Assembly (NCBI GenBank): GCA_028752905.1
Contig: JAQNBH010000011.1
Location: 23,250,341 to 23,314,340, forward strand
Direction: 5' to 3'
Length of the DNA: 64,000 bases
Source of the DNA: Cladorhizidae sp. MBARI D1340-BT2
Lineage: Eukaryota; Porifera; Demospongiae; Poecilosclerida; Cladorhizidae
The first letter of the stretch is position 1. Each line of letters starts with the position of its first letter. A program made the position numbers and the translations under genes. Positions 23,601 through 37,740 of the stretch are shown here, one piece after another. The notes beneath the pieces were generated by a model. That model ran no database searches and was not told where the DNA came from. It was given only the letters and a program-made list of their open reading frames with translations.

Positions 23601-26330
23601 AGCCATGAACTCTGTTGCACATCAAGCCATGCACTCTGGTGTGCATCAACCCATGAACTCTGGTGTGCATCACCAATGAACTCTGGTTTGCATCAAGCCG
23701 TGAACTTTGGTGTGCATCAAGTCATGAAATCTGGTGGGTATCAAGCCAAGAACTCTGGTGTGTAGCAAGCCATGAACTCTGGCATGCATCAAGGCATTAA
23801 CTCTGGTATGTATCAATGTGTGTATGAGGACATGTACTCTCGAGTGTAGCAGTCATGAACTCTGTATCCAGCCATGAACTCAGGTTTGCAGCAAGCCATG
23901 AATGCTAGTGTGTTAAGCCATGTACTCTGGTGTGTGTACCAAGCCATGAACTCTGGTATGCATCAAGCCATGAACTCTGGTTTGCAACAAGCCATGAACT
24001 CTGGTGTGCATCAAGCCATGAACTCATGTGTACATCAAGCTTGCATGCAGCAAGCTATGAACTCTGATGTGTATCAAGCTATGAACTCTGGTTTGTAGTA
24101 AGACATGAATTCTGGCATACAGCAAGCCATGAACTCCGGGGTGCATCAAGCCATGAACTCTGGTGTGTATCAAGCTATGGACTCTAGTGTGTAGCAACAC
24201 ATGAACTCTGATTTCTAGCAGACATGAACTCTGTTCTGTATCAAGCCATAAATTCTGGTGTCTCAAGCCATGAACTCTGGTATGTATCAAGCCTTGAACT
24301 CTGGTGTGCATCAAGCCATGAAATTTAGTTTGCATCAAGGAATGAACTCTGGTGTGCATCAAGCCATGAACTCTGGTGTGCATCAAGCCTTGAACTCTTG
24401 TGTGCATCAAGCCATGAATTCTGGTGTGCATCAAGCTATAAACTCCATTGTCTAACAAGCTATATGAATTCTGGTGTGTAGCAAGACATGAACTCTGGTG
24501 TGCATCAAGCCATGAACTCTGGCGGGAATCAAGCTATGAATTCTGGTCTGTATCAAGCAATGAACTCAGGTGTGTAGCAAGTTATGAGGTCTGGTGTGTA
24601 GCAGTCATGGACTCTGTATTAAGCCATGAACTCTGGTGTCTCAAGCCATGAACTCTGGTGTGCAGCAAGCCATAAACTCTGGTGTGCATCAAGCCATGAA
24701 CTTCGGTGTGCATCAAGCCATGAACTCTGGTGGGTATGAAGCTATGAACTCTGTTGTGTAGCAAACCATGAACACAGGCATGCAGCAAGCCATGAACTCT
24801 GGCATGCACAAGCCATGAACTCTGGTATGTATCAAGCTATTAACTCTGGGGTGTAGCAAGACATGAAATTTGGCATACAGCAAGCCATGAACTCCGGGGT
24901 GCATCAAGCTATGAAATCTGGTGTGCAGCAAGCCATGAACTCTGGCATGCAGAAGCCATAAACTCTGGTATGTATCAAGCTATTAACTCTGGGGTGTAGC
25001 AAGACATGAAATTTGGCGTACAGCAATCCATGAACTCCGGGGTGCATCAATCTATGAAATCTGGTGTGTATCAAGCTATGAACTCTGGTGTGCAGCAAGA
25101 CATGAACTCTGGTGTGTAGCAGTCATGAACTCTGTAACTAGTCATGAACTATAGGTGTCTCAAGCCATCAACTCTGGTGTACATCAAGCCATGAACTCTG
25201 GTGTGCATCAAGCCATGAACTTTGGTGTGCATAGAGCCATGAACTATGGTGTGCATGAAGCCATGAACTCTGGTGTACATCAAGCCATGAACTCTGGTTT
25301 GGATCAAGCCATGAACTCTGGTGTGCATCAAGCCATGAACTCTGGTGTGCATCAAGAGATGAATTCTGGTGTGTTGCCTTCATGAAGTCTATAACTAGCC
25401 ATGAACTATAAATGTCTCAAGCCATGAACTCTGGTGTACATCAAGCCATGAACTCTGGTGTGCATCAAGCCATGAGCTTTGTTGTGCATCGAGCTAAGAA
25501 CGATGATGTGCATGTTGCCATGAACTCTGGTGTAGTTCAAGCCATGAACTCTGGTGTGCATCAAGCCATGAACTCTGGTTTGCATCAAGCCATGAACTCT
25601 GGTGTGCATCAAGCCATAAATTTTGGTGTGCATCAAGCTATGAACACTGTTGTGTAGCAAGACATGAACTCTGGTGTGTAGCAGTTATGAACTCTCTATC
25701 AAGCCATGAAGTCAGGCGTCTAAAGCCATGAACTCTGGTGTGTTTCAAGCCATGAACTCTGGTGTGCTTCAAACCATGAACACTGGTGTGTATCAAGCTA
25801 TTAACTCTGGTGAGCATCAAGTCATGAACTCTGGTGTGCAACAAGCCATGAACTCTGGTGTGCATCAAGCCATGAACTCTGGTATGTAGTAAGGCATGAA
25901 CTCTGGCGTGCATCAAGCCAGTAACTCTGGTGTGTATCAAGCTAAGAATTCTGGTCTGTAGCAAGACATGAACTCTGGTGTGTAGCAGTCATGAACTCTG
26001 TATCAAGCCATGAACTCTGGTGTGTAGCAACCCTTGAACACTGGTATGTTAAGCCTTGAACTCTGGTATGCAACAAGTCATGATCTCTGGTGTGCATCAA
26101 ACCATGAACTCAGGTGTGCATCAAGCAATGAACACCGGCATGCAGCAAGCTATGAACTCTGATGTGTATCAAGCTATGTATGAACTATGATGTGTAGCAA
26201 GACATGAACTCTGGTGTATATCAGTCATTAACTCTGTATCAAGCCATGAACACTGGTGTCTTAAGCCATGAACTCTGGAGTGTCTCAAGCCATGAACTCT
26301 GGTGTGCATCAAGCCATGAACTCTGGTGTG
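20661..26330 (+). repeat. 24-bp satellite, one full supermonomer plus part of the next
   Basis: The order here is the clearest reference copy: H (about 20640), I (20774), J (20905), A (21198), B (21502), C (22033), D (22422), L (22748), M (23021), E (23520), F (23874), G (24258), then H, I and J again with J doubled (24713 and 24904). A degenerate A-like block follows (25149-25385), then a full A (25406), B (25638) and C (26169). G to G spacing is about 3.9 kb, giving the approximate supermonomer length. Confidence 0.78.
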
Positions 26331-29300
26331 CATCAAGCCATGAACTCTGGTCTGTATCAAGCTATATGAACTCTGGTGTGTAGCAAAACATGAATTCTAG
26401 TATGTATCAAGCTATGAACTCCAGTCTCTCTCAAGCTATATGAATTCTGGTGTGTAGCAAGACATGAACTCTGGTGTGCATCAAGCCATGAACTCTGGCG
26501 GGTATCAAGCTATGAACTCTGGTCTGTATCAAGCTATCAACTCGGGTGTGTAACAAGCTATTAACTCTAGTGTGCATCAACCTATGAACTCTGGTGTGCA
26601 TCAAGCCATGAACTCTGGTGTGCATCAAGCCATCAACTCTGGTGTGTAACAAGCTATTAACTCTAGTGTGCATCAACCTATGAACTCTGGTGTGCATCAA
26701 GCCATGAACTCTGGTGTGCATCAAGCCATGAACTCTAGTGTGAAGCAAGCCATGAACTCTGGCGTGTATCAAGCTATGAATTCTTGTCTGTAGCAACACA
26801 TGAACTCTGGTGTGTAGCAGTTATGAACTCCGTATCAGGCAATGAAATCTCATGTGCAGCAAGCCTTGAACACTGGTGTGTTAAGCCATGTACTCTGGTG
26901 TGCACCAAGCCATGAACTCTGGTTTGCATCAAGCCATGAACTCTGGTGTGCAACAATCCATGAACTCTGGTTTGCATCTAACCATGAACTCAGGTATGCA
27001 TTAAGCTATGAACAATGGAATGCAGCAAGCTATGAACTCTGGTGTCTATCAAGCTATGTATGAACTCTGATGTGCATCAAGCCATGAACTCTGGTGTGTA
27101 TCAAGCTATTAACTCTAGTGTGTAGCAAGGCATGAACTCTGGTGTGTACGAGTCATGAATTCTGTATCAAGCCATGAACTCTGGTGGCTTGTGCCATGAA
27201 CTCTGGTATGTGTCAAGCCATGAACTCTGGTGTGCATCAAACCATGAACTTTGGTTTGCATCGAGTTATGAACTCTGGTGTGCATCAAGCCATGAACACT
27301 GGTGTGCATCAAGCCATGAACTCTGGTGTGCATCAAGCCATGAACTCTGGTATGCATCAAGCCATGAACTCTAGTGTGCATCAAGCCATGAACTCTGGTG
27401 TGCATCAACCCATGAACTCTGGTGTGCATCAAGCCATGAACTCTAGTGTACATCAAGCCTTGAACTCTGGTGTGTAGTAAGCCATGAACACTGGTGTGCA
27501 TCAAGACATGTACTTTAGTTTGCATTGATCAATGAACTCTGGTGTGCATCAAGCCATGAACTCTGGTTTGCATCAAGCCATGAACTCTTGTGTGTATCAA
27601 GCCATGAACTCTGGTGTCTCAAGCGATGAACTCTGGTGTGTGTCAAGCCATGAACTCTGGTGTGCATCAAGCCATGAACTATGGTGTGCATCAAGCCATG
27701 AACTCTGTTGCACATCAAGCCATGCACTCTGGTGTGCATCAACCCATGAACTCTGGTGTGCATCACCAATGAACTCTGGTTTGCATCAAGCCGTGAACTT
27801 TGGTGTGCATCAAGTCATGAACTCTGGTGGGTATCAAGCCAAGAACTCTGGTGTGTAGCAAGCCATGAACTCTGGCATGCATCAAGGCATTAACTCTGGT
27901 ATGTATCAATGTGTGTATGAGGACATGTACTCTCGAGTGTAGCAGTCATGAACTCTGTATCCAGCCATGAACTCAGGTTTGCAGCAAGCCATGAATGCTA
28001 GTGTGTTAAGCCATGTACTCTGTTGTGTGTACCAAGCCATGAACTCTGGTGTGCATCAAGCCATGAACTCTGGTCTGTATCAAGCTATATGAACTCTGGT
28101 GTGTAGCAAAACATGAATTCTAGTATGTATCAAGCTATGAACTCCAGTCTCTCTCAAGCTATATGAATTCTGGTGTGTAGCAAGACATGAACTCTGGTGT
28201 GCATCAAGCCATGAACTCTGGCGGGTATCAAGCTATGAACTCTGGTCTGTATCAAGCTATCAACTCGGGTGTATAACAAGCTATTAACTCTAGTGTGCAT
28301 CAACCTATGAACTCTGGTGTGCATCAAGCCATGAACTCTGGTGTGCATCAAGCCATGAACTCTGGTGTGCATCAAGCCATCAACTCTGGTGTGTAACAAG
28401 CTATTAACTCTAGTGTGCATCAACCTATGAACTCTGGTGTGCATCAAGCCATGAACTCTGGTGTGCATCAAGCCATGAACTCTAGTGTGAAGCAAGCCAT
28501 GAACTCTGGCGTGTATCAAGCTATGAATTCTTGTCTGTAGCAACACATGAACTCTGGTGTGTAGCAGTTATGAACTCCGTATCAGGCAATGAAATCTCAT
28601 GTGCAGCAAGCCTTGAACACTGGTGTGTTAAGCCATGTACTCTGGTGTGCACCAAGCCATGAACTCTGGTTTGCATCTAACCATGAACTCAGGTGTGCAT
28701 TAAGCTATGAACAATGGAATGCAGCAAGCTATGAACTCTGGTGTCTATCAAGCTATGTATGAACTCTGATGTGCATCAAGCCATGAACTCTGGTGTGTAT
28801 CAAGCTATTAACTCTAGTGTGTAGCAAGGCATGAACTCTGGTGTGTACGAGTCATGAATTCTGTATCAAGCCATGAACTCTGGTGGCTTGAGCCATGAAC
28901 TCTGGTATGTGTCAAGCCATGAACTCTGGTGTGCATCAAGCCATGAACTTTGGTTTGCATCGAGCCATGAACTCTGGTGTGCATCAAGCCATGAACACTG
29001 GTGTGCATCAAGCCATGAACTCTGGTGTGCATCAAGCCATGAACTCTGGTATGCATCAAGCCATGAACTCTAGTGTGCATCAAGCCATGAACTCTGGTGT
29101 GCATCAACCCATGAACTCTGGTGTGCATCAAGCCATGAACTCTAGTGTACATCAAGCCTTGACCTCTGGTGTGTAGTAAGCCATGAACACTGGTGTGCAT
29201 CAAGACATGTACTTTAGTTTGCATTGAGCAATGAACTCTGGTGTGCATCAAGCCATGAACTCTGGTTTGCATCAAGCCATGAACTCTTGTGTGTATCAAG

Positions 29301-29740
29301 CCATGAACTCTGGTGTCTCAAGCGATGAACTCTGGTGTGTGTCAAGCCATGAACTCTGGTGTGCATCAAGCCATGAACTATGGTTTGCATCAAGCCATGA
29401 ACTCTGTTGCACATCAAGCCATGCACTCTGGTGTGCATCAACCCATGAACTCTGGTGTGCATCACCAATGAACTCTGGTTTGCATCAAGCCATGAACTTT
29501 GGTGTGCATCAAGTCATGAACTCTGGTGGGTATCAAGCCAAGAACTCTGGTATGTAGCAAGCCATGAACTCTGGCATGCATCAAGGCATTAACTCTGGTA
29601 TGTATCAATGTGTGTATGAGGACATGTACTCTCGAGTGTAGCAGTCATGAACTCTGTATCCAGCCATGAACTCAGGTTTGCAGCAAGCCATGAATGCTAG
29701 TGTGTTAAGCCATGTACTCTGTTGTGTGTACCAAGCCATG
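26331..29740 (+). repeat. Tandem pair of about 1.7-kb higher-order repeats (K-L-M-E)
   Basis: Modules K, L, M and E occur twice in a row, copy 1 from about 26331 and copy 2 from about 28052. The offset is 1,723 bp at the left edge, 1,747 within K and 1,699 within M and E, because single satellite units were gained in K and lost in L. Module M here is a long run of near-consensus units (about 27184-27477 and 28895-29176). Confidence 0.82.
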
Positions 29741-30318
29741 AACTCTGGTATGCATCAAGCCATGAACTCTGGTTTGCAACAAGCCATGAACTCTGGTGTG
29801 CATCAAGCCATGAACTCATGTGTACATCAAGCTTGCATGCAGCAAGCTATGAACTCTGATGTGTATCAAGCTATGAACTCTATTGTGTAGTAAGACATGA
29901 ATTCTGGCATACAGCAAGCCATGAACTCCGGGGTGCATCAAGCTATGAACTCTGGTGTGTATCAAGCTATGGACTCTAGTGTGTAGCAACACATGAACTC
30001 TGATTTATAGCAGACATGAACTCTGTTCTGTATCAAGCCATAAAATCAGGTGTCTCAAGCCAAAAACTCTGGTATGTATCAAGCCTTGAACTCTGGTGTG
30101 CATCAAGCCATGAAATTTAGTTTGCATCAAGGAATGAACTCTGGTGTGCATCAAGCCATGAAATCTGGTGTGCATCAAGCCATGAACTCTTGTGTGCATC
30201 AAGCCATGAATTCTGGTGTGCATCAAGCCATTAACTCAGGTGTGCATCAAACCATCAACTTTGATGTGCAACAAGCCAAGAACTCTGGTGTGTATCAGGC
30301 TATGAACTCTGGTGTGTA
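29741..30318 (+). repeat. 24-bp satellite, modules F-G
   Basis: This continues the supermonomer after the 1.7-kb pair. The F copy has the 9-bp deletion form near 29825. G follows with its GAAATTTAGTTTGCATCAAG word near 30111. No other structure is seen. Confidence 0.7.
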
Positions 30319-32496
30319 GCAAGACATGCACTCTGGTGTATATCAGTCATGAACTCTGTATCAAGCCATGAACTCTGATGTCTTAAGGCTTAAGCCATGA
30401 ACTGTGGAGTGTGTCAAGCCATAAACTCTTGTGTGCATCAGCCTATGAACTCTGGTCTGTATCAAGCTATATGAACTCTGGTGTGTAGCAAAACATAAAT
30501 TCTGGTGTGTATCAAGCTATAAACTCATTTGTCTAACAAGCTATATGAATTCTGGTGTGTAGCAAGACATGAACTATGGTGTGCATCAAGCCATGAACTC
30601 TGGCGGGAATCAAGCTATGAATTCTGGTCTGTATCAAGCAATGAACTCAGGTGTGTAGCAAGTTATGAGGTCTGGTGTGTAGCAGTCATGAACTCTGTAT
30701 TAAGCCATGAACTCTGGTGTCTCAAGCCATGAACTCTGGTGTGCAGCAAGCCATAAACTCTGGTGTGCATCAAGCCATGAACTTCGGTGTGCATCAAGCC
30801 ATGAACTCTGGTGGGTATGAAGCTATGAACTCTGTTGTGTAGCAAACCATGAACACATGCATGCAGCAAGCCATGAACTCTGGCATGCACAAGCCATGAA
30901 CTCTGGTATGTATCAAGCTATTAACTCTGGGGTGTAGCAAGACATGAAATTTGGCGTACAGCAAGCCATGAACTCTGGGGTGCATCAATCTATGAAATCT
31001 GGTGTGTATCAAGCTATGAACTCTGGTGTGCAGCAAGAGATGAATTCTGGTGTGTTGCCTTCATGAAGTCTATAACTAGCCATGAACTATAAATGTCTCA
31101 AGCCATGAACTCTGGTGTGCATCAAGCCTTGAACTTTGGTGTGCATCGAGCAAAGAACGATGATGTGCATGAAGCCATGAACTCTGGTGTAGTTCAAGCC
31201 ATGAACTCTGGTGTGCATCAAGCCATGAACTCTGGTTTGCATCAAGCCATGAACTCTGGTGTGCATCAAGCCATAAATTTTGGTGTGCATCAAGCTATGA
31301 ACTCAGGAGGGTAGCAAGCGTTGAACTCTGGAATGGAGCAAGCCATAAACTCTGGCATGTATCAAGCCATGAACTCTGGTGTGTATCAAGCTATGAACTG
31401 TTGTGTTGCAAGACATGCACTCTGGTGTATATCAGTCATGAACTCTGTATCAAGCCATGAACTCTGATGTCTTAAGGCTTAAGCCATGAACTGTGGAGTG
31501 TGTCAAGCCATAAACTCTTGTGTGCATCAGCCTATGAACTCTGGTCTGTATCAAGCTATATGAACTCTGGTGTGTAGCAAAACATAAATTCTGGTGTGTA
31601 TCAAGCTATAAACTCATTTGTCTAACAAGCTATATGAATTCTGGTGTGTAGCAAGACATGAACTATGGTGTGCATCAAGCCATGAACTCTGGCGGGAATC
31701 AAGCTATGAATTCTGGTCTGTATCAAGCAATGAACTCAGGTGTGTAGCAAGTTATGAGGTCTGGTGTGTAGCAGTCATGAACTCTGTATTAAGCCATGAA
31801 CTCTGGTGTCTCAAGCCATGAACTCTGGTGTGCAGCAAGCCATAAACTCTGGTGTGCATCAAGCCATGAACTTCGGTGTGCATCAAGCCATGAACTCTGG
31901 TGGGTATGAAGCTATGAACTCTGTTGTAACCATGAACACATGCATGCAGCAAGCCATGAACTCTGGCATGCACAAGCCATGAACTCTGGTATGTATCAAG
32001 CTATTAACTCTGGGGTGTAGCAAGACATGAAATTTGGCGTACAGCAAGCCATGAACTCTGGGGTGCATCAATCTATGAAATCTGGTGTGTATCAAGCTAT
32101 GAACTCTGGTGTGCAGCAAGAGATGAATTCTGGTGTGTTGCCTTCATGAAGTCTATAACTAGCCATGAACTATAAATGTCTCAAGCCATGAACTCTGGTG
32201 TGCATCAAGCCTTGAACTTTGGTGTGCATCGAGCAAAGAACGATGATGTGCATGAAGCCATGAACTCTGGTGTAGTTCAAGCCATGAACTCTGGTGTGCA
32301 TCAAGCCATGAACTCTGGTTTGCATCAAGCCATGAACTCTGGTGTGCATCAAGCCATAAATTTTGGTGTGCATCAAGCTATGAACTCTGGAGGGTAGCAA
32401 GCCTTGAACTCTGGAATGGAGCAAGCCATAAACTCTGGCATGTATCAAGCCATGAACTCTGGTGTGTATCAAGCTATGAACTGTTGTGTTGCAAGA
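30319..32496 (+). repeat. Tandem pair of 1,089-bp higher-order repeats (H-I-J-A)
   Basis: Copy 1 (30319-31407) and copy 2 (31408-about 32496) are nearly identical. The offset is 1,089 bp up to about 31927, then 1,083 because copy 2 lacks six bases where copy 1 has GTTGTGTAGCAAACC (about 30834). Other differences are single bases, such as ACTCAGGAGGG near 31303 against ACTCTGGAGGG near 32386. Confidence 0.87.
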
Positions 32497-34979
32497 CATG
32501 AACTCTGGTGTGTAGCAGTCATGAACTCTCTATCAAGCCATGAAGTCAGGCGTCTCAAGCCATGAACTCTGGTGTGTTTCAAGCCATGAACTCTGGTGTG
32601 CTTCAAGCCATGAACACTGGTGTGTATCAAGCTATTGAACTCCGGGGTGCATCAAGCTATGAAATCTGGTGTGCAGCAAGCCATGAACTCTGGCATGCAC
32701 AAGCCATGAACTCTGGTGTGTATCAAGCTATTAACTCTGGGGTGTAGCAAGACATAAAATTTGGCGTACAGCAAGTCATGAACTCTGGGGTGCATCAAGC
32801 TATGAAATCTGGTGTGTATCAAGCTATGAACTCCGGTGTGCAGCAAGAGATGAATTCTGGTGTGTTGCCTTCATGAAGTCTATAACTAGCCATGAACTAT
32901 AAATGTCTCAAGCCATGAACTCTGGTGTGCATCAAGCCATGAACTTTGGTGTGCACCGAGCTAAGAACGATGATGTGCATGAAGCCATGAACTCTGGTGT
33001 AGTTCAAGCCATGAACTCTGGTCTGTATCAAGCTATATGAACTCTGGTGTGTAGCAAAACATGAATTCTAGTGTGTATCAAGCTATGAACTCCAGTCTCT
33101 ATCAAGCCATATGATTTCTGGTGTGTAGCAAGACATGAACTCTGGTGTGCATCAAGCTAAGAATTCTGGTCTGTAGCAAGACATGAACTCTGGTGTGTAG
33201 CAGTCATGAACTCTGTATCAAGCCATGAACTCTGGTGTGTAGCAAACCTTGAACACTGGTATGTTAAGCCTTGAACTCTGGTGTGCAACAAGTCTTGATC
33301 TCTGGTGTGCATCAAACCATGAACTCAGGTGTGCATCAAGCTATGAACACTGGCATGCAGCAAGCTATGAACTCTGATGTGTATCAAGCTATGTATGAAC
33401 TATGATGTGTAGCAAGACATGAACTCTGGTGTATATCAGTCATTAACTCTGTATCAAGCCATGAACACTGGTGTCTTAAGCCATGAACTCTATTGTGTGT
33501 CAAGCCATGAGCTTTGTTGTGCATCGAACTAAGAACGATGATGTGCATGAAGCCATGAACTCTGGTGTAGTTCAAGCCATGAACTCTGGTGTGCATCAAG
33601 CCATGAACTCTGGTTTGCATCAAGCCATGAACTCTGGTGTGCATCAAGCCATAAATTTTGGTGTGCATCAAGCTATGAACACTGTTGTGTTGCAAGACAT
33701 GAACTCTGGTGTGTAGCAGTCATGAACTCTCTATCAAGCCATGAAGTCAGGCGTCTCAAGCCATGAACTCTGGTGTGTTTCAAGCCATGAACTCTGGTGT
33801 GCTTCAAGCCCTGAACACTGGTGTGTATAAAGCTATAAACTCTGGTGAGCATCAAGTCATGAACTCTGGTGTGCAACAAGCCATGAACTCTGGTGTGCAT
33901 CAAGCCATGAACTCTGGTATGTAGTAAGGCATGAACTCTGGTGTGCATCAAGCCAATAACTCTGGTGTGTATCAAGCTAAGAATTCTGGTCTGTAGCAAG
34001 ACATGAACTCTGGTGTGTAGCAGTCATGAACTCTGTAACAAGCCATGAACTCTGGTGTGTAGCAAACCTTGAACACTGGTATGTTAAGCCTTGAACTCTG
34101 GTGTGCAACAAGTCATGATCTCTGGTGTGCATCAAACCATGAACTCAGGTGTGCATCAAGCAATGAACACTGGCATGCAGCAAGTTATGAACTCTGATGT
34201 GTATCAAGCTATGTATGAACTATGATGTGTAGCAAGACATGAACTCTGGTGTATATCAGTCATTAACTCTGTATCAAGCCATGAACACTGGTGTCTTAAG
34301 CCATTAACTCTGGAGTGTCTCAAGCCATGAACTCTGGTGTGCATCAAGCCATGAACTCTTGTGTGCATCAAGCCATGAACTCTGGTCTGTATCAAGCTAT
34401 ATGAACTCTGGTGTGTAGCAAAACATGAATTCTAGTATGTATCAAGCTATGAACTCCAGTCTCTCTCAAGCTATATGAATTCTGGTGTGTAGCAAGACAT
34501 GAACTCTGGTGTGCATCAAGCCATGAACTGGTGTGCATCAAGCCATGAACTCTGGTCTGTATCAAGCTATATGAACTCTGGTGTGTAGCAAAACATGAAT
34601 TCTAGTGTGTATCAAGCTATGAACTCCAGTCTCTATCAAGCTATATGAATTCTGGTGTGTAGCAAGACATGAACTCTGGTGTGCATCAAGCCATGAACTC
34701 TGGCGCGTATCAAGCTATGAACTCTGGTCTGTATCAAGCTATCAACTCGGGTGTGTAGCAAGTTATGAGGTCTTGTGTGTAGCAGTCATGAACTCTGTAT
34801 CAAGCCATGAAGTCTAGCGTCTCAAGCCATGAACTCTGGTGTGTTTCAAGCCATGAACTCTGGTGTGCATCAAGCCATCAACTCTGGTGTGTAACAAGCT
34901 ATTAACTCTGGTGTGCATCAACCTATGAACTCTGGTGTGCATCAAGCCATGAACTCTGGTGTGCATCAAGCCATGAACT
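32497..34979 (+). repeat. 24-bp satellite, modules B/J-A-C-A-B-C-K with short rearrangements
   Basis: This block mixes truncated modules: B joined to J near 32636 (AAGCTATTGAACTCCGGGG), A (about 32860-33020) cut into a C tail, then A (about 33483-33716), B (33673-33999), C (34204-34395) and K (34814-35044). A 2-bp loss gives CCATGAACTGGTGTG at 34521, shared with 46180. The 32562-33716 part recurs at offset 7,028 bp (39590-40744). Confidence 0.72.
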
Positions 34980-37740
34980 CTGGTGTGAAGCAAGCCATGA
35001 ACTCTGGCATGTATCAAGCTATGAATTCTTGTCTGTAGCAACACATGAACTCTGGTGTGTAGCAGTTATGAACTCCGTATCAGGCAATGAAATCTCATGT
35101 GCAGGAAGCCTTGAACACTGGTGTGTTAAGCCATGTACTCTGGTATGCACCAAGCCATGAACTCTGGTTTGCATCAAGCCATGAACTCTGGTGTGCAACA
35201 ATCTGGTTTGCATCGAACCATGAACTCAGGTGTGCATTAAGCTATGACCAATGGAATGCAGCAAGCTATGAACTCTGGTGTCTATCAAGCTATGTATGAA
35301 CTCTGATGTGCATCAAGCCATGAACTCTGGTGTGTATCAAGCTATTAACTCTAGTGTGTAGCAAGGCATGAACTCTGGTGTGTACGAGTCATGAATTCTG
35401 TATCAAGCCATGAACTCTGGTGGCTCGAGCCATGAACTCTGGTATGTGTCAAGCCATGAACTCTGGTGTGCATCAAGCCATGAACTTTGGTTTGCATCGA
35501 GCCATGAACTCTGGTGTGCATCAAGCCATGAACACTGGTGTGCATCAAGCCATGAACTCTGGTGTGCATCAAGCCATGAACTCTGGTATGCATCAAGCCA
35601 TGAACTCTAGTGTGCATCAAGCCATGAACTCTGGTGTGCATCAACCCATGAACTCTGGTGTGCATCAAGCCATGAACTCTAGTGTACATCAAGCCTTGAA
35701 CTCTGGTGTGTAGTAAGCCATGAACACTGGTGTGCGTCAAGACATGTACTTTAGTTTGCATTGAGCAATGAACTCTGGTGTGCATCAAGCCATGAACTCT
35801 GGTTTGCATCAAGCCATGGACTCTTGTGTGTATCAAGCCATGAACTCTGGTGTCTCAAGCGATGAACTCTGGTGTGTGCCAAGCCATGAACTCTGGTGTG
35901 CATCAAGCCATGAACTATGGTGTGCATCAAGCCATGAACTCTGTTGCACATCAAGCCATGCACTCTGGTGTGCATCAACCCATGAACTCTGGTGTGCATC
36001 ACCAATGAACTCTGGTTTGCATCAAGCCGTGAACTTTGGTGTGCATCAAGTCATCAACTCTGGTGGGTATCAAGCCAAGAACTCTGGTGTGTAGCAAGCC
36101 ATGAACTCTGGCATGCATCAAGGCATTAACTCTGGTATGTATCAATGTGTGTATGAGGACATGTACTCTCGAGTGTAGCAGTCATGAACTCTGTATCCAG
36201 CCATGAACTCAGGTTTGCAGCAAGCCATGAATGCTAGTGTGTTAAGCCATGTACTCTGGTGTGTGTACCAAGCCATGAACTCTGGTGTGCATCAAGCCAT
36301 GAACTCTGGTCTGTATCAAGCTATATGAACTCTGGTGTGTAGCAAAACATGAATTCTAGTATGTATCAAGCTATGAACTCCAGTCTCTCTCAAGCTATAT
36401 GAATTCTGGTGTGTAGCAAGACATGAACTCTGGTGTGCATCAAGCCATGAACTCTGGTGTGAAGCAAGCCATGAACTCTGGCATGTATCAAGCTATGAAT
36501 TCTTGTCTGTAGCAACACATGAACTCTGGTGTGTAGCAGTTATGAACTCCGTATCAGGCAATGAAATCTCATGTGCAGGAAGCCTTGAACACTGGTGTGT
36601 TAAGCCATGTACTCTGGTATGCACCAAGCCATGAACTCTGGTTTGCATCAAGCCATGAACTCTGGTGTGCAACAATCTGGTTTGCATCGAACCATGAACT
36701 CAGGTGTGCATTAAGCTATGACCAATGGAATGCAGCAAGCTATGAACTCTGGTGTCTATCAAGCTATGTATGAACTCTGATGTGCATCAAGCCATGAACT
36801 CTGGTGTGTATCAAGCTATTAACTCTAGTGTGTAGCAAGGCATGAACTCTGGTGTGTACGAGTCATGAATTCTGTATCAAGCCATGAACTCTGGTGGCTC
36901 GAGCCATGAACTCTGGTATGTGTCAAGCCATGAACTCTGGTGTGCATCAAGCCATGAACTTTGGTTTGCATCGAGCCATGAACTCTGGTGTGCATCAAGC
37001 CATGAACACTGGTGTGCATCAAGCCATGAACTCTGGTGTGCATCAAGCCATGAACTCTGGTATGCATCAAGCCATGAACTCTAGTGTGCATCAAGCCATG
37101 AACTCTGGTGTGCATCAACCCATGAACTCTGGTGTGCATCAAGCCATGAACTCTAGTGTACATCAAGCCTTGAACTCTGGTGTGTAGTAAGCCATGAACA
37201 CTGGTGTGCGTCAAGACATGTACTTTAGTTTGCATTGAGCAATGAACTCTGGTGTGCATCAAGCCATGAACTCTGGTTTGCATCAAGCCATGGACTCTTG
37301 TGTGTATCAAGCCATGAACTCTGGTGTCTCAAGCGATGAACTCTGGTGTGTGCCAAGCCATGAACTCTGGTGTGCATCAAGCCATGAACTATGGTGTGCA
37401 TCAAGCCATGAACTCTGTTGCACATCAAGCCATGCACTCTGGTGTGCATCAACCCATGAACTCTGGTGTGCATCACCAATGAACTCTGGTTTGCATCAAG
37501 CCGTGAACTTTGGTGTGCATCAAGTCATCAACTCTGGTGGGTATCAAGCCAAGAACTCTGGTGTGTAGCAAGCCATGAACTCTGGCATGCATCAAGGCAT
37601 TAACTCTGGTATGTATCAATGTGTGTATGAGGACATGTACTCTCGAGTGTAGCAGTCATGAACTCTGTATCCAGCCATGAACTCAGGTTTGCAGCAAGCC
37701 ATGAATGCTAGTGTGTTAAGCCATGTACTCTGTTGTGTGT
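34980..37740 (+). repeat. Tandem pair of 1,474-bp higher-order repeats (L-M-E), near-identical
   Basis: Copy 1 (about 34980-36453) and copy 2 (about 36454-37740) keep a constant 1,474-bp offset across L, M and E. Every open stretch I compared has the same translation in both copies. Shared private variants include CAACAATCTGGTTTGCATCG, GAAGCCTTGAACACTGG and CATGGACTCTTG. This is among the youngest duplications in the window. Confidence 0.88.
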
